DNA from: Desulforegulaceae bacterium
GTDB taxonomy: Bacteria; Desulfobacterota; Desulfobacteria; Desulfobacterales; JACKCP01
DNA: 64,000 nucleotides
Assembly (NCBI GenBank): GCA_034006035.1
Contig: JAVETN010000003.1
Coordinates: 200,472-264,471, forward strand
Direction: 5' to 3'
The translations under genes and the position numbers were made by a program. Below are positions 32,882 to 41,719 of this stretch, piece after piece (the stretch's first letter is position 1; each line of letters opens with the position of its first letter). Under the pieces are notes generated by a model. That model saw nothing but the letters and a program-made list of their open reading frames with translations. It was not told the origin of the DNA and did no database searches.

Positions 32882-34700
32882 TTTTCTAAGGCTTACAGAT
32901 GTTTCTCTTTCAGGGTGCATCAACCCTTATTCGGGAAAGCCATTCAAAACAGATGATATATTGGGTACAATTCCTTTTTTTGATGAAGTGGGGTTTGATT
33001 CACTGGAAATCAGCGGGCCTGAAACTTTTTACCCTGTTATTAAATATTTAGGAGAAAATCCTTTTAAAAGAGTTGAGCGGATAAAAAAATATCTTAAAAA
33101 AACTCCTTCAATGATGAAAATTTCAGGAATTCATCTTACAGGGAAAAACAGATGCTCAAATTATATAATTGAAGAGTTTATAAAAAAATCCTGTGACTGC
33201 GGTATAGACATATTTAAACTTTATGATCCTTTAAATCTTTTTTCAAATATGGATTGTGCAATCAATCAAATTGAAAAATCAAAAGCTGAACTAAGGGGTT
33301 GTCTTTTAATTCAAGATGATTTTTTGGAAAAAGATATAAAGGATCTTTTGAATAAAGCATTGGATTTTCAAAAAAATGGTGCTTCAAGTCTTTGTATTGA
33401 AGATTCTGAAGGTTTTGTTCATCCTGATAAAGTTTTTGAAATTGTTAAAAGGGTTAAGAAAAAAGTTAAAATTCCTGTTCATTTTTCAGCAAAAAACAAT
33501 GGAGGATTAGCCTCTATTTCAAGTTTTAATGCTTTTGAATCAGGAGCCTATTCAGTGGAAACAGCCTTGTCTTCGTTTGCCTCTCCAATGGATTATTCTT
33601 TTCCTGAGTTTTTTTGGTCAATGTTTGAAAAAAAATGGAAAAAATTTAACATAAAAACTGAAAGCCTCATTGATATAAAAAATACAATGGATAAGCTGGT
33701 TCATGAAAAAAACAGGTATTCAGGCGATTCTTTGCTGCCTTTTTCTGATCCCGAGCTTGTTTATTATAAAGTTACAAAATCAGTAAAAAATAGTTTGGAA
33801 GATGAATTAAAGGAACTGGGTTTTGAAGATAAAAAAAAAGAAGCTTTGGATTTGGTAAATCAGATAAAAAAAGACCTTGGCTCATTTCCTTTTGTTAATC
33901 CTTTTGATTCAATGGTTGTTACTCAGGCTGTAAACAATCTTATTTTTGATGATGATGTTAATTCGTATAAAATTGTTTCAGATCAGGTAAAGGCCCATTG
34001 TCTTGATGTAAATGGCAGACTTCCAGAAATTGTTGTAAAAAACTTTCCCAAACCCCTAAAAAAAATCCGCAGTATTAAAAAATTTGATTGCGTTTTTTCA
34101 GAAGAAATTAATTTTTTTGAAAATGGGATAAATTTAAGCTCTGAAAAAATTATTGAGCTTATTTTGCCGGATATAAAAAATAAAAAATATGATTTGGACA
34201 AGTATCCTGAAAAAACTTCAAATCTGCAAAAATTCAATGTGTTTATAAATAACAATCTTTATGAAGTTGAAGTAGATATTGATGATGAATTTTTTAACCC
34301 TGTGATATATAAAAAAGAAGCTGAAGTACCAAAGCCCCAAACTAAGGCATTTGTTGAGCAAGATAAAGAAGTTGAAACAATTGAACAAGAGCAAAAAAGA
34401 AAGCAGGAAATAAAAAAAGAACCAGTCAAAGAAGTTGAAAAAAGTGGGCCTGAAAAAAAAGATAAAATATTGGAAGGTCATGAAATTTGCAATATTTTGG
34501 CTCCAATGCCCGGAACTGTATTTAGTATTGAAAAACAGGAGAATGAGGAGGTAAAACCCGGAGATCCTCTTATTGTAATTGAGGCAATGAAAATGGAAAA
34601 TCCTATTTTATCTCAAAAAAAAGGGGTTGTTCAAAATATTTTCTTTAAAAAAGGGGATACGGTTTCAAAAAATGATTTGCTGATGACTCTTTCATTTTGA
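32850..34700 (+). CDS. OadA-like pseudo-carboxyltransferase fused to biotinyl carrier domain
   Basis: A 616-residue protein. Residues 1-470 follow the HMGL-like/PYC_OADA fold of oxaloacetate-decarboxylase alpha, but the catalytic ligands are gone. RDxHQS is replaced by VSLSGCINPYS, the carbamylated Lys of CIKDMAG is Glu (CIEDSEG), and the metal HxH is VHFSAKNNGG. After a Glu/Lys-rich linker (490-545), residues 548-616 are a normal biotinyl domain with EAMKMEN, biotin on Lys581. I infer that it works as the biotin carrier (MmdC role) for the MmdA-like gene upstream, with the dead domain acting as scaffold. No other carrier gene is in the operon. Confidence 0.85.
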   Translation: MEIQLEFIKTNFLRLTDVSLSGCINPYSGKPFKTDDILGTIPFFDEVGFDSLEISGPETFYPVIKYLGENPFKRVERIKKYLKKTPSMMKISGIHLTGKNRCSNYIIEEFIKKSCDCGIDIFKLYDPLNLFSNMDCAINQIEKSKAELRGCLLIQDDFLEKDIKDLLNKALDFQKNGASSLCIEDSEGFVHPDKVFEIVKRVKKKVKIPVHFSAKNNGGLASISSFNAFESGAYSVETALSSFASPMDYSFPEFFWSMFEKKWKKFNIKTESLIDIKNTMDKLVHEKNRYSGDSLLPFSDPELVYYKVTKSVKNSLEDELKELGFEDKKKEALDLVNQIKKDLGSFPFVNPFDSMVVTQAVNNLIFDDDVNSYKIVSDQVKAHCLDVNGRLPEIVVKNFPKPLKKIRSIKKFDCVFSEEINFFENGINLSSEKIIELILPDIKNKKYDLDKYPEKTSNLQKFNVFINNNLYEVEVDIDDEFFNPVIYKKEAEVPKPQTKAFVEQDKEVETIEQEQKRKQEIKKEPVKEVEKSGPEKKDKILEGHEICNILAPMPGTVFSIEKQENEEVKPGDPLIVIEAMKMENPILSQKKGVVQNIFFKKGDTVSKNDLLMTLSF

Positions 34701-34910
34701 AAAATTAATTTGAGTGTAAGATTATTTGCTTTGCTTAATTTTTTTTAGGTAATTATCATTTGGGAACAATTGTTAAAAGTTCTTTGTTTTACACAGAGGT
34801 AGTTTTTTATTTAAATCTGAGCTTGTTTTATTTTAAAGTTTACCCATGAAAAATTGTGTCAGGTTATAGTTGTTTATACACTATTTAATTTAATACAAAA
34901 GATGTGGAGA

Positions 34911-34940
34911 AATTGAAAACCCTCAAATCAGGTTGAAAAG
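34911..34940. repeat. Dispersed repeat, partial copy
   Basis: AATTGAAAACCCTCAAATCAGGTTGAAAAG matches the right half of the element at 8912-8940 (ACTTGAAAAACCCTCAATTCAGG). It lies in the 297-base gap between the decarboxylase operon and etfA. The rest of that gap (34701-34910) is AT-rich with nothing I recognise. Confidence 0.45.
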
Positions 34941-34964
34941 TATTTATCATAATATTAATGAAAA

Positions 34965-34998
34965 AAAGCCGGATTAAAAAAACCCGGCTTTAAATTTT
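34965..34998. terminator. Bidirectional terminator (decarboxylase operon / etfA)
   Basis: AAAGCCGG (34965-34972) pairs with CCGGCTTT (34984-34991). It is followed by AAATTTTT on the plus strand and by TTTTTTTCATT on the minus strand. It sits at the stop of etfA and faces the convergent megasynthase/decarboxylase operon. Confidence 0.85.
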
Positions 34999-36014
34999 TA
35001 AGCTTTGTATTTTTGAATTTCTTTGATTATTGCAGGAAGAATTACTTTTGCATCACCAGCAATCCCAAGATTTGCAAACTTGAATATTTCAGCGTTTGGA
35101 TCTTTGTTAATTGCAATTGTGTATTTTGCGTTTGTAATACCTGTGGTGTGCTGAACAGTACCACTGATTCCGCATGGAATATAAAGCTCTGGGCGGATAT
35201 TTTTACCGGTCTGACCAACCTGAACTTCATGGTCGATTAAATGTTTTTCAACACATGGTCTTGAACCGCCTATTTTAGCATCAAGAAGTTTTGCAAGTTC
35301 CTTGATGTATTCAACGCTTTCAGGATCACTTGCACCAATACCCATTCCTATAACTTTTGCAGCATCTTCAATTTTGTCGCCTTCATGTTCTTTTTCAATG
35401 CTTTCAAGAATTCTGACTTTGATCTGGTCTGCTTTTATTTCAACAGGAATATTTATAATTTCGCCTTTTCTTGAAGCATCAGCTTCTGGAACAGCCATAA
35501 CCCCGGGTCTTACTGTGGACATCTGGGGTCTGTGGTCAGGGCAGATGATTGTTGCCATAACGTTTCCGCCAAAAGCAGGTCTTGTGGAAATAAGAAGACG
35601 TTTTTCTTCATCTATATCAAGTTCTGTGCAGTCAGCAGTACAGCCTGTGTTCAGTCTGAATGAAACTCTTGGGGTAAGATCTCTTCCTATTGCAGAAGCA
35701 CCTATAATAAGAATTTCAGGTTTTTCCTCATTTGCCTTGTTGCAGATTATGTCTGTGTAAAGCTCTGTGCGGTAATCTTTAAGCTCTGGATCTTCAGCCA
35801 GATAAACTTTATCTGCTCCGTATGCAATAAGAGTTTCTGCAGAAGTTTTTACATTGTCTCCTATAAGAAAGGCAATGAGTTCAACACCCAGCTTGTTTGC
35901 AAGCTTTTTTCCCTCGCCGAGCATTTCCAGGGAGACTTTGGCAAGTTTGCCGTTATTTTGCTCGGCAAATACCCAAACATTTTTATGTTCTTCGATATTA
36001 GCTTTTGTAGCCAT
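34998..36014 (-). CDS. etfA: Electron transfer flavoprotein, alpha subunit
   Basis: A 338-residue FAD-binding ETF subunit that takes electrons from acyl-CoA dehydrogenase. The C-terminal signature VGQTGKNIRPELYIPCGISG and QHTTGITNAKYTIAINKDPNAEIFKFANLGIAGDA bind FAD. The N-terminal domain carries VWVFAEQNNGKLAKVSLEML. Length is slightly above classical EtfA (about 310-320). It lies 12 bases downstream of etfB, and the two follow an acyl-CoA dehydrogenase, so the three form one beta-oxidation module. Confidence 0.95.
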   Translation of the reverse strand: MATKANIEEHKNVWVFAEQNNGKLAKVSLEMLGEGKKLANKLGVELIAFLIGDNVKTSAETLIAYGADKVYLAEDPELKDYRTELYTDIICNKANEEKPEILIIGASAIGRDLTPRVSFRLNTGCTADCTELDIDEEKRLLISTRPAFGGNVMATIICPDHRPQMSTVRPGVMAVPEADASRKGEIINIPVEIKADQIKVRILESIEKEHEGDKIEDAAKVIGMGIGASDPESVEYIKELAKLLDAKIGGSRPCVEKHLIDHEVQVGQTGKNIRPELYIPCGISGTVQHTTGITNAKYTIAINKDPNAEIFKFANLGIAGDAKVILPAIIKEIQKYKA

Positions 36015-36026
36015 TTATTTCACCTT

Positions 36027-36809
36027 TTATATAAGAAATTTCTCGTTAAGTTTGTCAGCCACCTGGCGGGCTATTTCTTCAGGGGTTCCTTCAAGCATCT
36101 GAACCTTTCCTTTTTCAATCTTTGGAGAAAACACCTTTCTAAGTTTTGTAGGTGATCCCTTAAGACCAAGATGAACCAGGTCAGCGTCAACATCGGCTGC
36201 TTCCCATACAGGAATTTCTTTTTCAAAGGCTTCAAGAATTTTATCCATTGGTGTTACCCTGTAATCGTTGATTTCTTTTTCAACTGTTATAAGGGCAGGA
36301 AGGTCTGCTTCAATTTTACGTTCAACATCACCAAGTTTTTGCTGAATTTGAATTGTTTTTCCGTCTGACTCTATTCCAAGAGCATAGGAAAGAAGGGGAA
36401 GTTTAAGATATTCAGCTAATTGTGGTCCAACCTGGGCTGTGTTTCCATCCATTGCTTCAACACCTGAAATTATAAGGTCATAATCGCCTATTTTCTGAAT
36501 GGCACATCCAAGGGCGTATGAAGTTGCCCAGGTATCGGCACCAGCAAATTTTCTGTCTGTAAGCTGGATTACTTCGTCTGCTCCCATGCAAAGTGCTTCT
36601 CTTAAAGCACTTTTAACCTGTCCTGGACCCATGGAAATAACAATAATTTCTCCGCCATGCTTTTCTTTAAGCTGAAGAGCTGCTTCCAGGGCATGTTTGT
36701 CCACAGGGTTTATTATAGTTGGAAGGCCTGCTCTTATAAGAGAGCCGTCCGCATCCCATTTTACTTTTGTAACGTTTGGGACCTGTTTGATAGTTACAAT
36801 AATTTTCAT
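36027..36809 (-). CDS. etfB: Electron transfer flavoprotein, beta subunit
   Basis: A 260-residue AMP-binding ETF subunit, partner of EtfA. The N-terminus is MKIIVTIKQVPNVTKVKWDA. ADTWATSYALGCAIQKIGDYDLIISG and the EtfB signature near GVEAMDGNTAQVGPQLAEYL are intact. I chose ATG 36809, which has AGGAAA just upstream; an in-frame extension to 36848 adds 13 residues without similarity. The gap to etfA is 12 bases and to the dehydrogenase 68 bases. Confidence 0.95.
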   Translation of the reverse strand: MKIIVTIKQVPNVTKVKWDADGSLIRAGLPTIINPVDKHALEAALQLKEKHGGEIIVISMGPGQVKSALREALCMGADEVIQLTDRKFAGADTWATSYALGCAIQKIGDYDLIISGVEAMDGNTAQVGPQLAEYLKLPLLSYALGIESDGKTIQIQQKLGDVERKIEADLPALITVEKEINDYRVTPMDKILEAFEKEIPVWEAADVDADLVHLGLKGSPTKLRKVFSPKIEKGKVQMLEGTPEEIARQVADKLNEKFLI

Positions 36810-36877
36810 TTTATTTCCTCTTGTCCGTATATCTCGGTTCACTGGCAAATGCCGGTGAAAATTTTAGCCTGGTTAAA

Positions 36878-38023
36878 TTATTTGGTCATAAGAGCTGTCA
36901 TACCAACTATTGTTTTGTTGATTTCAAGACTGGAGGCAACCACACCTTGGTGCATTGCAATCCTGAAAAGCTTTTCAATCAAATATTCTTTGGAGTATCC
37001 GTATGAGCCGTGGAACTGAACGCCCATTCTTGTAACTTCTTGAATAAGAGGTGTTGTAAAGATTTTTACTTCAGCGGAAACAGTATCAAAGTTTTTGCCT
37101 GCATCCTGTCTTGTAACAGCATTGTAAACCATAAGTCTGCACGCATCGACCTTAACTTTCATTTCTCCAAGCATCCAGTAAAAGCCCTGCATATATCCCA
37201 TTGGCATTCCGTTTACAATTCTTTGAAGGGAATACTTTTTTGATTCTTCAAATGCTCTTTGACCAACGCCTACCATTCCTGCTGCCTGCTGAATTCTTTC
37301 TCCTGAAATCCATCTTAGAAGAACGTTGAATCCCTCTCCGGGCTTACCAAGAATATTTTCTTTGGGAACCCTTACGTCGTTGAAATAAATATCGCAGGTA
37401 TCAGCACCGTCAAGACCTGTAAGTTCATAATGTCCTGAGCAGCTTATTCCAGGTGAATTTTTGTCGATGATAAATGCTGTTGAGTCATGGGGCTGTCCTG
37501 CAAGAGAAAGGTCTTTGCAAATAAAAACACCGTATCCAGGCTTGTTTGCCATACTGATAAAGCGTTTGCATCCATTTATGATAAAGTCGTCTCCATCAGG
37601 TTTTGCAGTAGTTGTAAGCATTTTAGGGTCAGAACCGGTGTCTGGCTCTGTAAAAGCCATGGTTGCCCAGGCAGAACCATCACAAAGAGGTGGAACAACT
37701 CTTTTTTTCAATTCTTCACTGCCCCAGTGACAAATTGTTTCTGCAACACTATTGTTCATAAGAAGGGGCAGAAAGCATGTGGAACCTGTTTTACCAAATT
37801 CTTCAATAAGTAGAATCAGGTTCAGGTTGGTGGTTTCAAGTCCGCCATATTCTTTGGGAACATCGAAACCAAGCATGCTTGCTTTTGCAAATCTTTCAAG
37901 AAGGTCGGGAGGATAATCTCCGTGTTCGGCCATATATGCATCAATTTCTGGAACTCTGCGTTCACAAAAATCTTTTCCTGCCTTTATGACCATTTTGTTG
38001 ATTGGTGAAAGAGTGAAATCCAT
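36878..38023 (-). CDS. Acyl-CoA dehydrogenase
   Basis: A 381-residue FAD flavoenzyme that introduces the C2-C3 double bond into an acyl-CoA and hands electrons to ETF. MAFTEPDTGSDPKMLTTTAK is the first ACAD signature, FNDVRVPKENILGKPGEGFNVL marks the middle domain, and FHGSYGYSKEYLIEKLFR is the second signature. The usual catalytic Glu region near residue 360 is degenerate (MHQGVVASSLEINKTIVGM), so chain-length or substrate type cannot be assigned. Upstream lies a perfect 14-bp palindrome that is also present, in variant form, before the divergent reductase. Confidence 0.93.
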   Translation of the reverse strand: MDFTLSPINKMVIKAGKDFCERRVPEIDAYMAEHGDYPPDLLERFAKASMLGFDVPKEYGGLETTNLNLILLIEEFGKTGSTCFLPLLMNNSVAETICHWGSEELKKRVVPPLCDGSAWATMAFTEPDTGSDPKMLTTTAKPDGDDFIINGCKRFISMANKPGYGVFICKDLSLAGQPHDSTAFIIDKNSPGISCSGHYELTGLDGADTCDIYFNDVRVPKENILGKPGEGFNVLLRWISGERIQQAAGMVGVGQRAFEESKKYSLQRIVNGMPMGYMQGFYWMLGEMKVKVDACRLMVYNAVTRQDAGKNFDTVSAEVKIFTTPLIQEVTRMGVQFHGSYGYSKEYLIEKLFRIAMHQGVVASSLEINKTIVGMTALMTK

Positions 38024-38156
38024 TTTGTCCTTTCCTTAAACCTTAAGGTTGATATTTTGCGGATAAGCGAAAACTGATTTTTTAAAAGCTTTGAAGGGGT
38101 TAAAGCTTAAGTTTATATATTTTAAAAGATAGTTTCCGTCCAATTCCAAATTTAAT

Positions 38157-38170
38157 GTTTGTATACAAAC
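38157..38170. promoter_or_regulatory. Palindromic operator 1 (TetR-type)
   Basis: GTTTGTATACAAAC is a perfect 14-bp palindrome, 134 bases upstream of the acyl-CoA dehydrogenase start. A close variant occurs before the divergent fadH-like gene. The shape resembles operators of TetR-family regulators of fatty-acid breakdown; no such regulator gene is in the window. Confidence 0.65.
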
Positions 38171-38299
38171 TATCAGGATACAATAAAAAGGCAAAACATT
38201 TTTTTAACTTTTTACAATAACATTGAAAGCTGTGAAAAAAAACAAGTGTTTTTGTTTTTTAGATAGATTTTTAAATCCAAAATTTACTTTAACCTTTAC

Positions 38300-38329
38300 T
38301 TGACACTTTTCACTTGGGAATCGCTATCA
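38300..38329 (+). promoter_or_regulatory. Possible sigma-70 promoter of the FadH-like gene
   Basis: TTGACA (38300-38305) is followed 17-18 bases later by a weak -10 (GCTATC or CTATCA, 38323-38329). Operator 2 lies 40 bases downstream, over the expected start of the transcript. The -35 is perfect; the -10 is poor. Confidence 0.4.
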
Positions 38330-38368
38330 AAATTATTAAAAGAATACAATATCAATTATTTAAAAATT

Positions 38369-38386
38369 TAGTTTGCATACGAACTA
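38369..38386. promoter_or_regulatory. Palindromic operator 2 (TetR-type)
   Basis: TAGTTTGCATACGAACTA is an imperfect dyad that shares the core GTTYGYATACRAAC with operator 1. It lies 65 bases upstream of the fadH-like start codon. The remaining sequence between the two operators is AT-rich and shows no other structure. Confidence 0.6.
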
Positions 38387-38450
38387 GTTTTTTTGTATTA
38401 TTTACCAAGTTGAATTTTCACTATCTTCACACTAAAACATGAGGGAAATT

Positions 38451-40472
38451 ATGACAAAATTATATTTGCAGAAAGATCCGCTTTTTGCTCCCGTAAAAAT
38501 TGGAAAACTTGAACTTGAAAACAGGATTTATCTTCCTGCCATGCATCTTGGAATGGCAGATAATTTTGAAGTTACCCAAAGACTTGAAGATTTTTACCAT
38601 GAGCGTGCCCTTGGAGGAGCAGGGCTTATTTGTGTAGGATATGCCACAATAGATGATAAATCAGGTAATGTTTTAAATATTGGTGCCCATAAAGATGAAT
38701 TTATTCCGGGTCTTAAAAGACTTTCTGATTCAATAAAAAACGGCGGTTCAAAATCCTGTATTCAACTTAACCATTCAGGAAGATATAATTTTTCTTTTTT
38801 TATAGGAAACAGGCCTGCTGTTGCACCTTCAGCAATTGCAAGCAAAATGACAGGAGAAACTCCCCATCCTCTTAGTGAGGAAGAAATCTTAGAAATAGTT
38901 GAAAATTTTGGAAAAGCTGCAAAAAGATGTAAAGATGCAGGTTTTGATGCTGTTGAGGTTTTAAATGGGACCGGCTATCTTATAAGTGCGTTTTTATCTC
39001 CTCTTACAAATAAAAGAACTGACAAATATGGCGGAAGCCTTGAAAACAGAATGAGATTTGGACTTGAAGTAATGCAGTCTGTCAGAAACTATGTTGGTAA
39101 GGATTATCCGGTTCTTGCAAGAATAAACGGTAATGACATGATGCCAGGCGGTCAGGACAGACACGAACTTAAAATTTATGCAAAGCTTTTAGCTGATAAA
39201 AAACTTGTTGATTCAATTTGTATAAATGTTGGGTGGCATGAAGGAGTTGTTCCCCAGATTCAGGCTCTTGTTCCCAGGGCAGCTTTTGGATATCTTACAA
39301 GGGAAATGAAAGAAATTTTGGATATTCCCGTAATCGCAAGCCATAGAATAAATGATCCTCAAACAGCAAGGGAACTTATAGCAGATGAAATCTGTGACAT
39401 GGTTGCCATGGGAAGAAGTCTTATAGCTGATCCTTATCTTCCAAAAAAGGCAAAGGAAGGAAGAGAAAAGGAAATCATTCATTGTATTGCCTGTGCTCAA
39501 GGTTGTTTTGATAATCTCATGAAGCTTAAAGCTGTTGAATGTTTATGTAATCCAAGGGCTTCTTATGAAAGGGAAACAAAAATTGAAAAATCAGACTTTG
39601 TAAAAAAAGTAATGGTTATAGGAGGCGGAGCAGCAGGAATGAGTGCAGCCCTTTCAGCCTTTGAAAGAGGCCATGATGTTACACTTTATGAATCTTCAGA
39701 CAAGCTTGGAGGACAGCTTTTTTTAGCAGCGGCCCCTCCTGGAAGAGCTGAATTTGAAGAACTTGCCAAAGATCTTGATTATCAGATAAGGATGAAAAAT
39801 ATAAAAGTAAATTTTAATACAATAGTAGATGAAGAATTAATAAAAAAAGAAAATCCAGATCATATAATTCTTGCAACGGGAGCAAAGCCTTTATCTCCTC
39901 CAATTGAAGGAGCAGACAAGCCCCATGTTGTTCAGGCCTGGGATGTCTTGGACAAAAAAGTTTTCACCGGAACAAATGTTGTTGTCATAGGAGGCGGAGC
40001 CGTTGGTGTTGAAACCGCAATTTTTCTTGGAGAAAGCGGAGCCATGTCTTCTGATATTGTAAAATTTCTTCTTGTAAATAAAGCTGAAGATCCTGAAGTA
40101 ATAAGACAAAGAGCTTCAAAAGGCACAAAAAATATTACTCTTATAGAAATGACAGATAATATTGGAAAAGACATTGGAAAAACAACAAGATGGACAATGA
40201 TTCAGGAAATTGAAAGAATTGGAATAAAAACAGGAGTTCAGACAAAAGCCCTTAAAATTGAAGATGACAGGGTAATTGTCGAAACATCTGAAGGAAAAGA
40301 AGAAATTTGGGCAGATTCTGTTGTTCTTGCAGCTGGTTCAAAATCTGAGAATTCCCTTTTGAAAATAATTGAAAACCTTGAAATTCCTTTTGATTGTGTG
40401 GGGGACAGTAAAAACATAGGTCTTGCTTTTCATGCTGTTCACCAGGGGTTTAGAGCTGGTATGAAAATATAA
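38451..40472 (+). CDS. 2,4-dienoyl-CoA reductase / OYE-type NADH:flavin oxidoreductase (FadH-like)
   Basis: A 673-residue flavo-iron-sulfur enzyme. Residues 1-340 form an old-yellow-enzyme TIM barrel (FAPVKIGKLELENRIYLPAM; KDAGFDAVEVLNGTGYLISAFLSP). A [4Fe-4S] cluster site follows (CIACAQGCFDNL, then CLCNP). The rest binds FAD (VMVIGGGAAGMSAALSAFE) and NAD(P)H (VVVIGGGAVGVETAIFLGE). FadH members reduce 2,4-dienoyl-CoA during unsaturated fatty-acid oxidation; other members act on other enoates. ATG 38451 is preferred because GAGGG sits 5 bases before it. It diverges from the ACAD-ETF operon and shares its operator type. Confidence 0.9.
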   Translation: MTKLYLQKDPLFAPVKIGKLELENRIYLPAMHLGMADNFEVTQRLEDFYHERALGGAGLICVGYATIDDKSGNVLNIGAHKDEFIPGLKRLSDSIKNGGSKSCIQLNHSGRYNFSFFIGNRPAVAPSAIASKMTGETPHPLSEEEILEIVENFGKAAKRCKDAGFDAVEVLNGTGYLISAFLSPLTNKRTDKYGGSLENRMRFGLEVMQSVRNYVGKDYPVLARINGNDMMPGGQDRHELKIYAKLLADKKLVDSICINVGWHEGVVPQIQALVPRAAFGYLTREMKEILDIPVIASHRINDPQTARELIADEICDMVAMGRSLIADPYLPKKAKEGREKEIIHCIACAQGCFDNLMKLKAVECLCNPRASYERETKIEKSDFVKKVMVIGGGAAGMSAALSAFERGHDVTLYESSDKLGGQLFLAAAPPGRAEFEELAKDLDYQIRMKNIKVNFNTIVDEELIKKENPDHIILATGAKPLSPPIEGADKPHVVQAWDVLDKKVFTGTNVVVIGGGAVGVETAIFLGESGAMSSDIVKFLLVNKAEDPEVIRQRASKGTKNITLIEMTDNIGKDIGKTTRWTMIQEIERIGIKTGVQTKALKIEDDRVIVETSEGKEEIWADSVVLAAGSKSENSLLKIIENLEIPFDCVGDSKNIGLAFHAVHQGFRAGMKI

Positions 40473-40499
40473 ATTATTAAACTCTTTATTCATTATATT

Positions 40500-40541
40500 T
40501 CAGCAGTTTTGGGGATTAATCCAAAACTGCTAAAATATTTT
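40500..40541. terminator. Bidirectional terminator (FadH-like / ATP-grasp)
   Basis: AGCAGTTTTGG (40502-40512) pairs perfectly with CCAAAACTGCT (40521-40531) around an 8-base loop. It is followed by AAAATATTTTT on the plus strand. It lies between two convergent genes. Confidence 0.85.
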
Positions 40542-41719
40542 TAAACCTCAATAAACTCATTAAGGGTAGAATTAAGAAGATAAAAAATTTCTTCCATTTT
40601 ATCCTTGTTAGATTCAGCAAAAATAAATCCAAAAACAGGGTAAATTTTATAATCAATTTTTCTGTATTCTAAAACAGAAGAAAGACCTTTTAAAAGTTTA
40701 TCATGATCAAATGATTTTATTTTAGAAGTTTCAACCCCGGTTGAATTATCAAGAACAATAATTGAAAAGATTTTGTCTTTTTTATTCTTTAAAATTTCAT
40801 TCCAATCGGGTTTTTTATTGAGAAAATAATATTCATAAGGGTTAAATTTGTATGAATAATAAGTCATATCAGCTGTTGAACACCAGCCGCCAAACCTCAT
40901 GGGATTTATTTCCACTGGAATAATATTGTTGTTTTTGTCTTTTTTTAGTTCTGCATGAACAGGAAAATTTTTAATTTTTGCAAGTTTTCCTGTTTTTTCA
41001 AGAAAGAGGGTAAACTCTTTTATATTTTCTTCAATTATTTCCTTTGAAGTTATGTAAACCCTGTCGCTGACATCATTATCACCTGAAAAAAGGTGTTTGT
41101 GAATTCCAACAATTACAGGCTTTCCATTGTTATCAAAATAGGCATCAACAGCATATTCATCTCCTAAAGCTTCTTTTTCAACTATAAAAGAGTCGGTTGC
41201 CATAACTTCAGGAGGGTAAATATTTTCAAGGTGTTTAATTTCATTTTTAAGTTTGCTAAGAACTTCAGGCCATTTTTCTTTATCCGGAACCTTATATACC
41301 CCCATACTGAAAAAACCTGTTGAAGGTTTTAATATAACTGGAAATTCAAATTCTGAAAGGTCTGTATCAAAAAGATTAGCAAATTTTATTTCTTTGAAAA
41401 AATAATTGGGATAATTTTCTTTAACAAGATTTCTAAATTTAGCCTTGTTTTTAAATAGATCAATTTTTTCACCCAAATTTGTAAAATCAAGGTTTTTATT
41501 TATCCAGCCTATGGTGTTTTCAGAAGTTGTATAAATGGAAAAATCTTTTGTTTTTTGTATAAAACTTACAGCATCTTTTGTGGATAGGCTTTTGTTTTTA
41601 AAATTAAAACTTTTATCTTCTGAAAGATCTGCAAAGGGAAAATTGTTTTTAATAATTGTGTCTTTTAAAAGTTTTGAAACATAGGGTTTATCAACCAGGA
41701 TCATGGGTTTTTCTTTCAT
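40541..41719 (-). CDS. ATP-grasp domain protein
   Basis: A 392-residue ATP-grasp enzyme, a fold that ligates a carboxylate to an amine or thiol at the cost of ATP. FPVILKPSTGFFSMGVYKV is the ATP-binding B-loop region, DSFIVEKEALGDEYAVDAY is the second strand pair, and NIIPVEINPMRFGGWC holds the Mg-binding Glu and Asn. The substrate is unknown. It overlaps the end of the BCCT transporter gene by 29 bases (14 if it starts at ATG 41704), so the pair is translationally coupled; the transported solute may be a substrate. Confidence 0.8.
   Translation of the reverse strand: MKEKPMILVDKPYVSKLLKDTIIKNNFPFADLSEDKSFNFKNKSLSTKDAVSFIQKTKDFSIYTTSENTIGWINKNLDFTNLGEKIDLFKNKAKFRNLVKENYPNYFFKEIKFANLFDTDLSEFEFPVILKPSTGFFSMGVYKVPDKEKWPEVLSKLKNEIKHLENIYPPEVMATDSFIVEKEALGDEYAVDAYFDNNGKPVIVGIHKHLFSGDNDVSDRVYITSKEIIEENIKEFTLFLEKTGKLAKIKNFPVHAELKKDKNNNIIPVEINPMRFGGWCSTADMTYYSYKFNPYEYYFLNKKPDWNEILKNKKDKIFSIIVLDNSTGVETSKIKSFDHDKLLKGLSSVLEYRKIDYKIYPVFGFIFAESNKDKMEEIFYLLNSTLNEFIEV

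Noticed and set aside
36809-36848. Longer start for etfB (13 extra residues)
   Set aside because: The ATG at 36809 has AGGAAA at proper distance and matches the family start; the extension lacks similarity.
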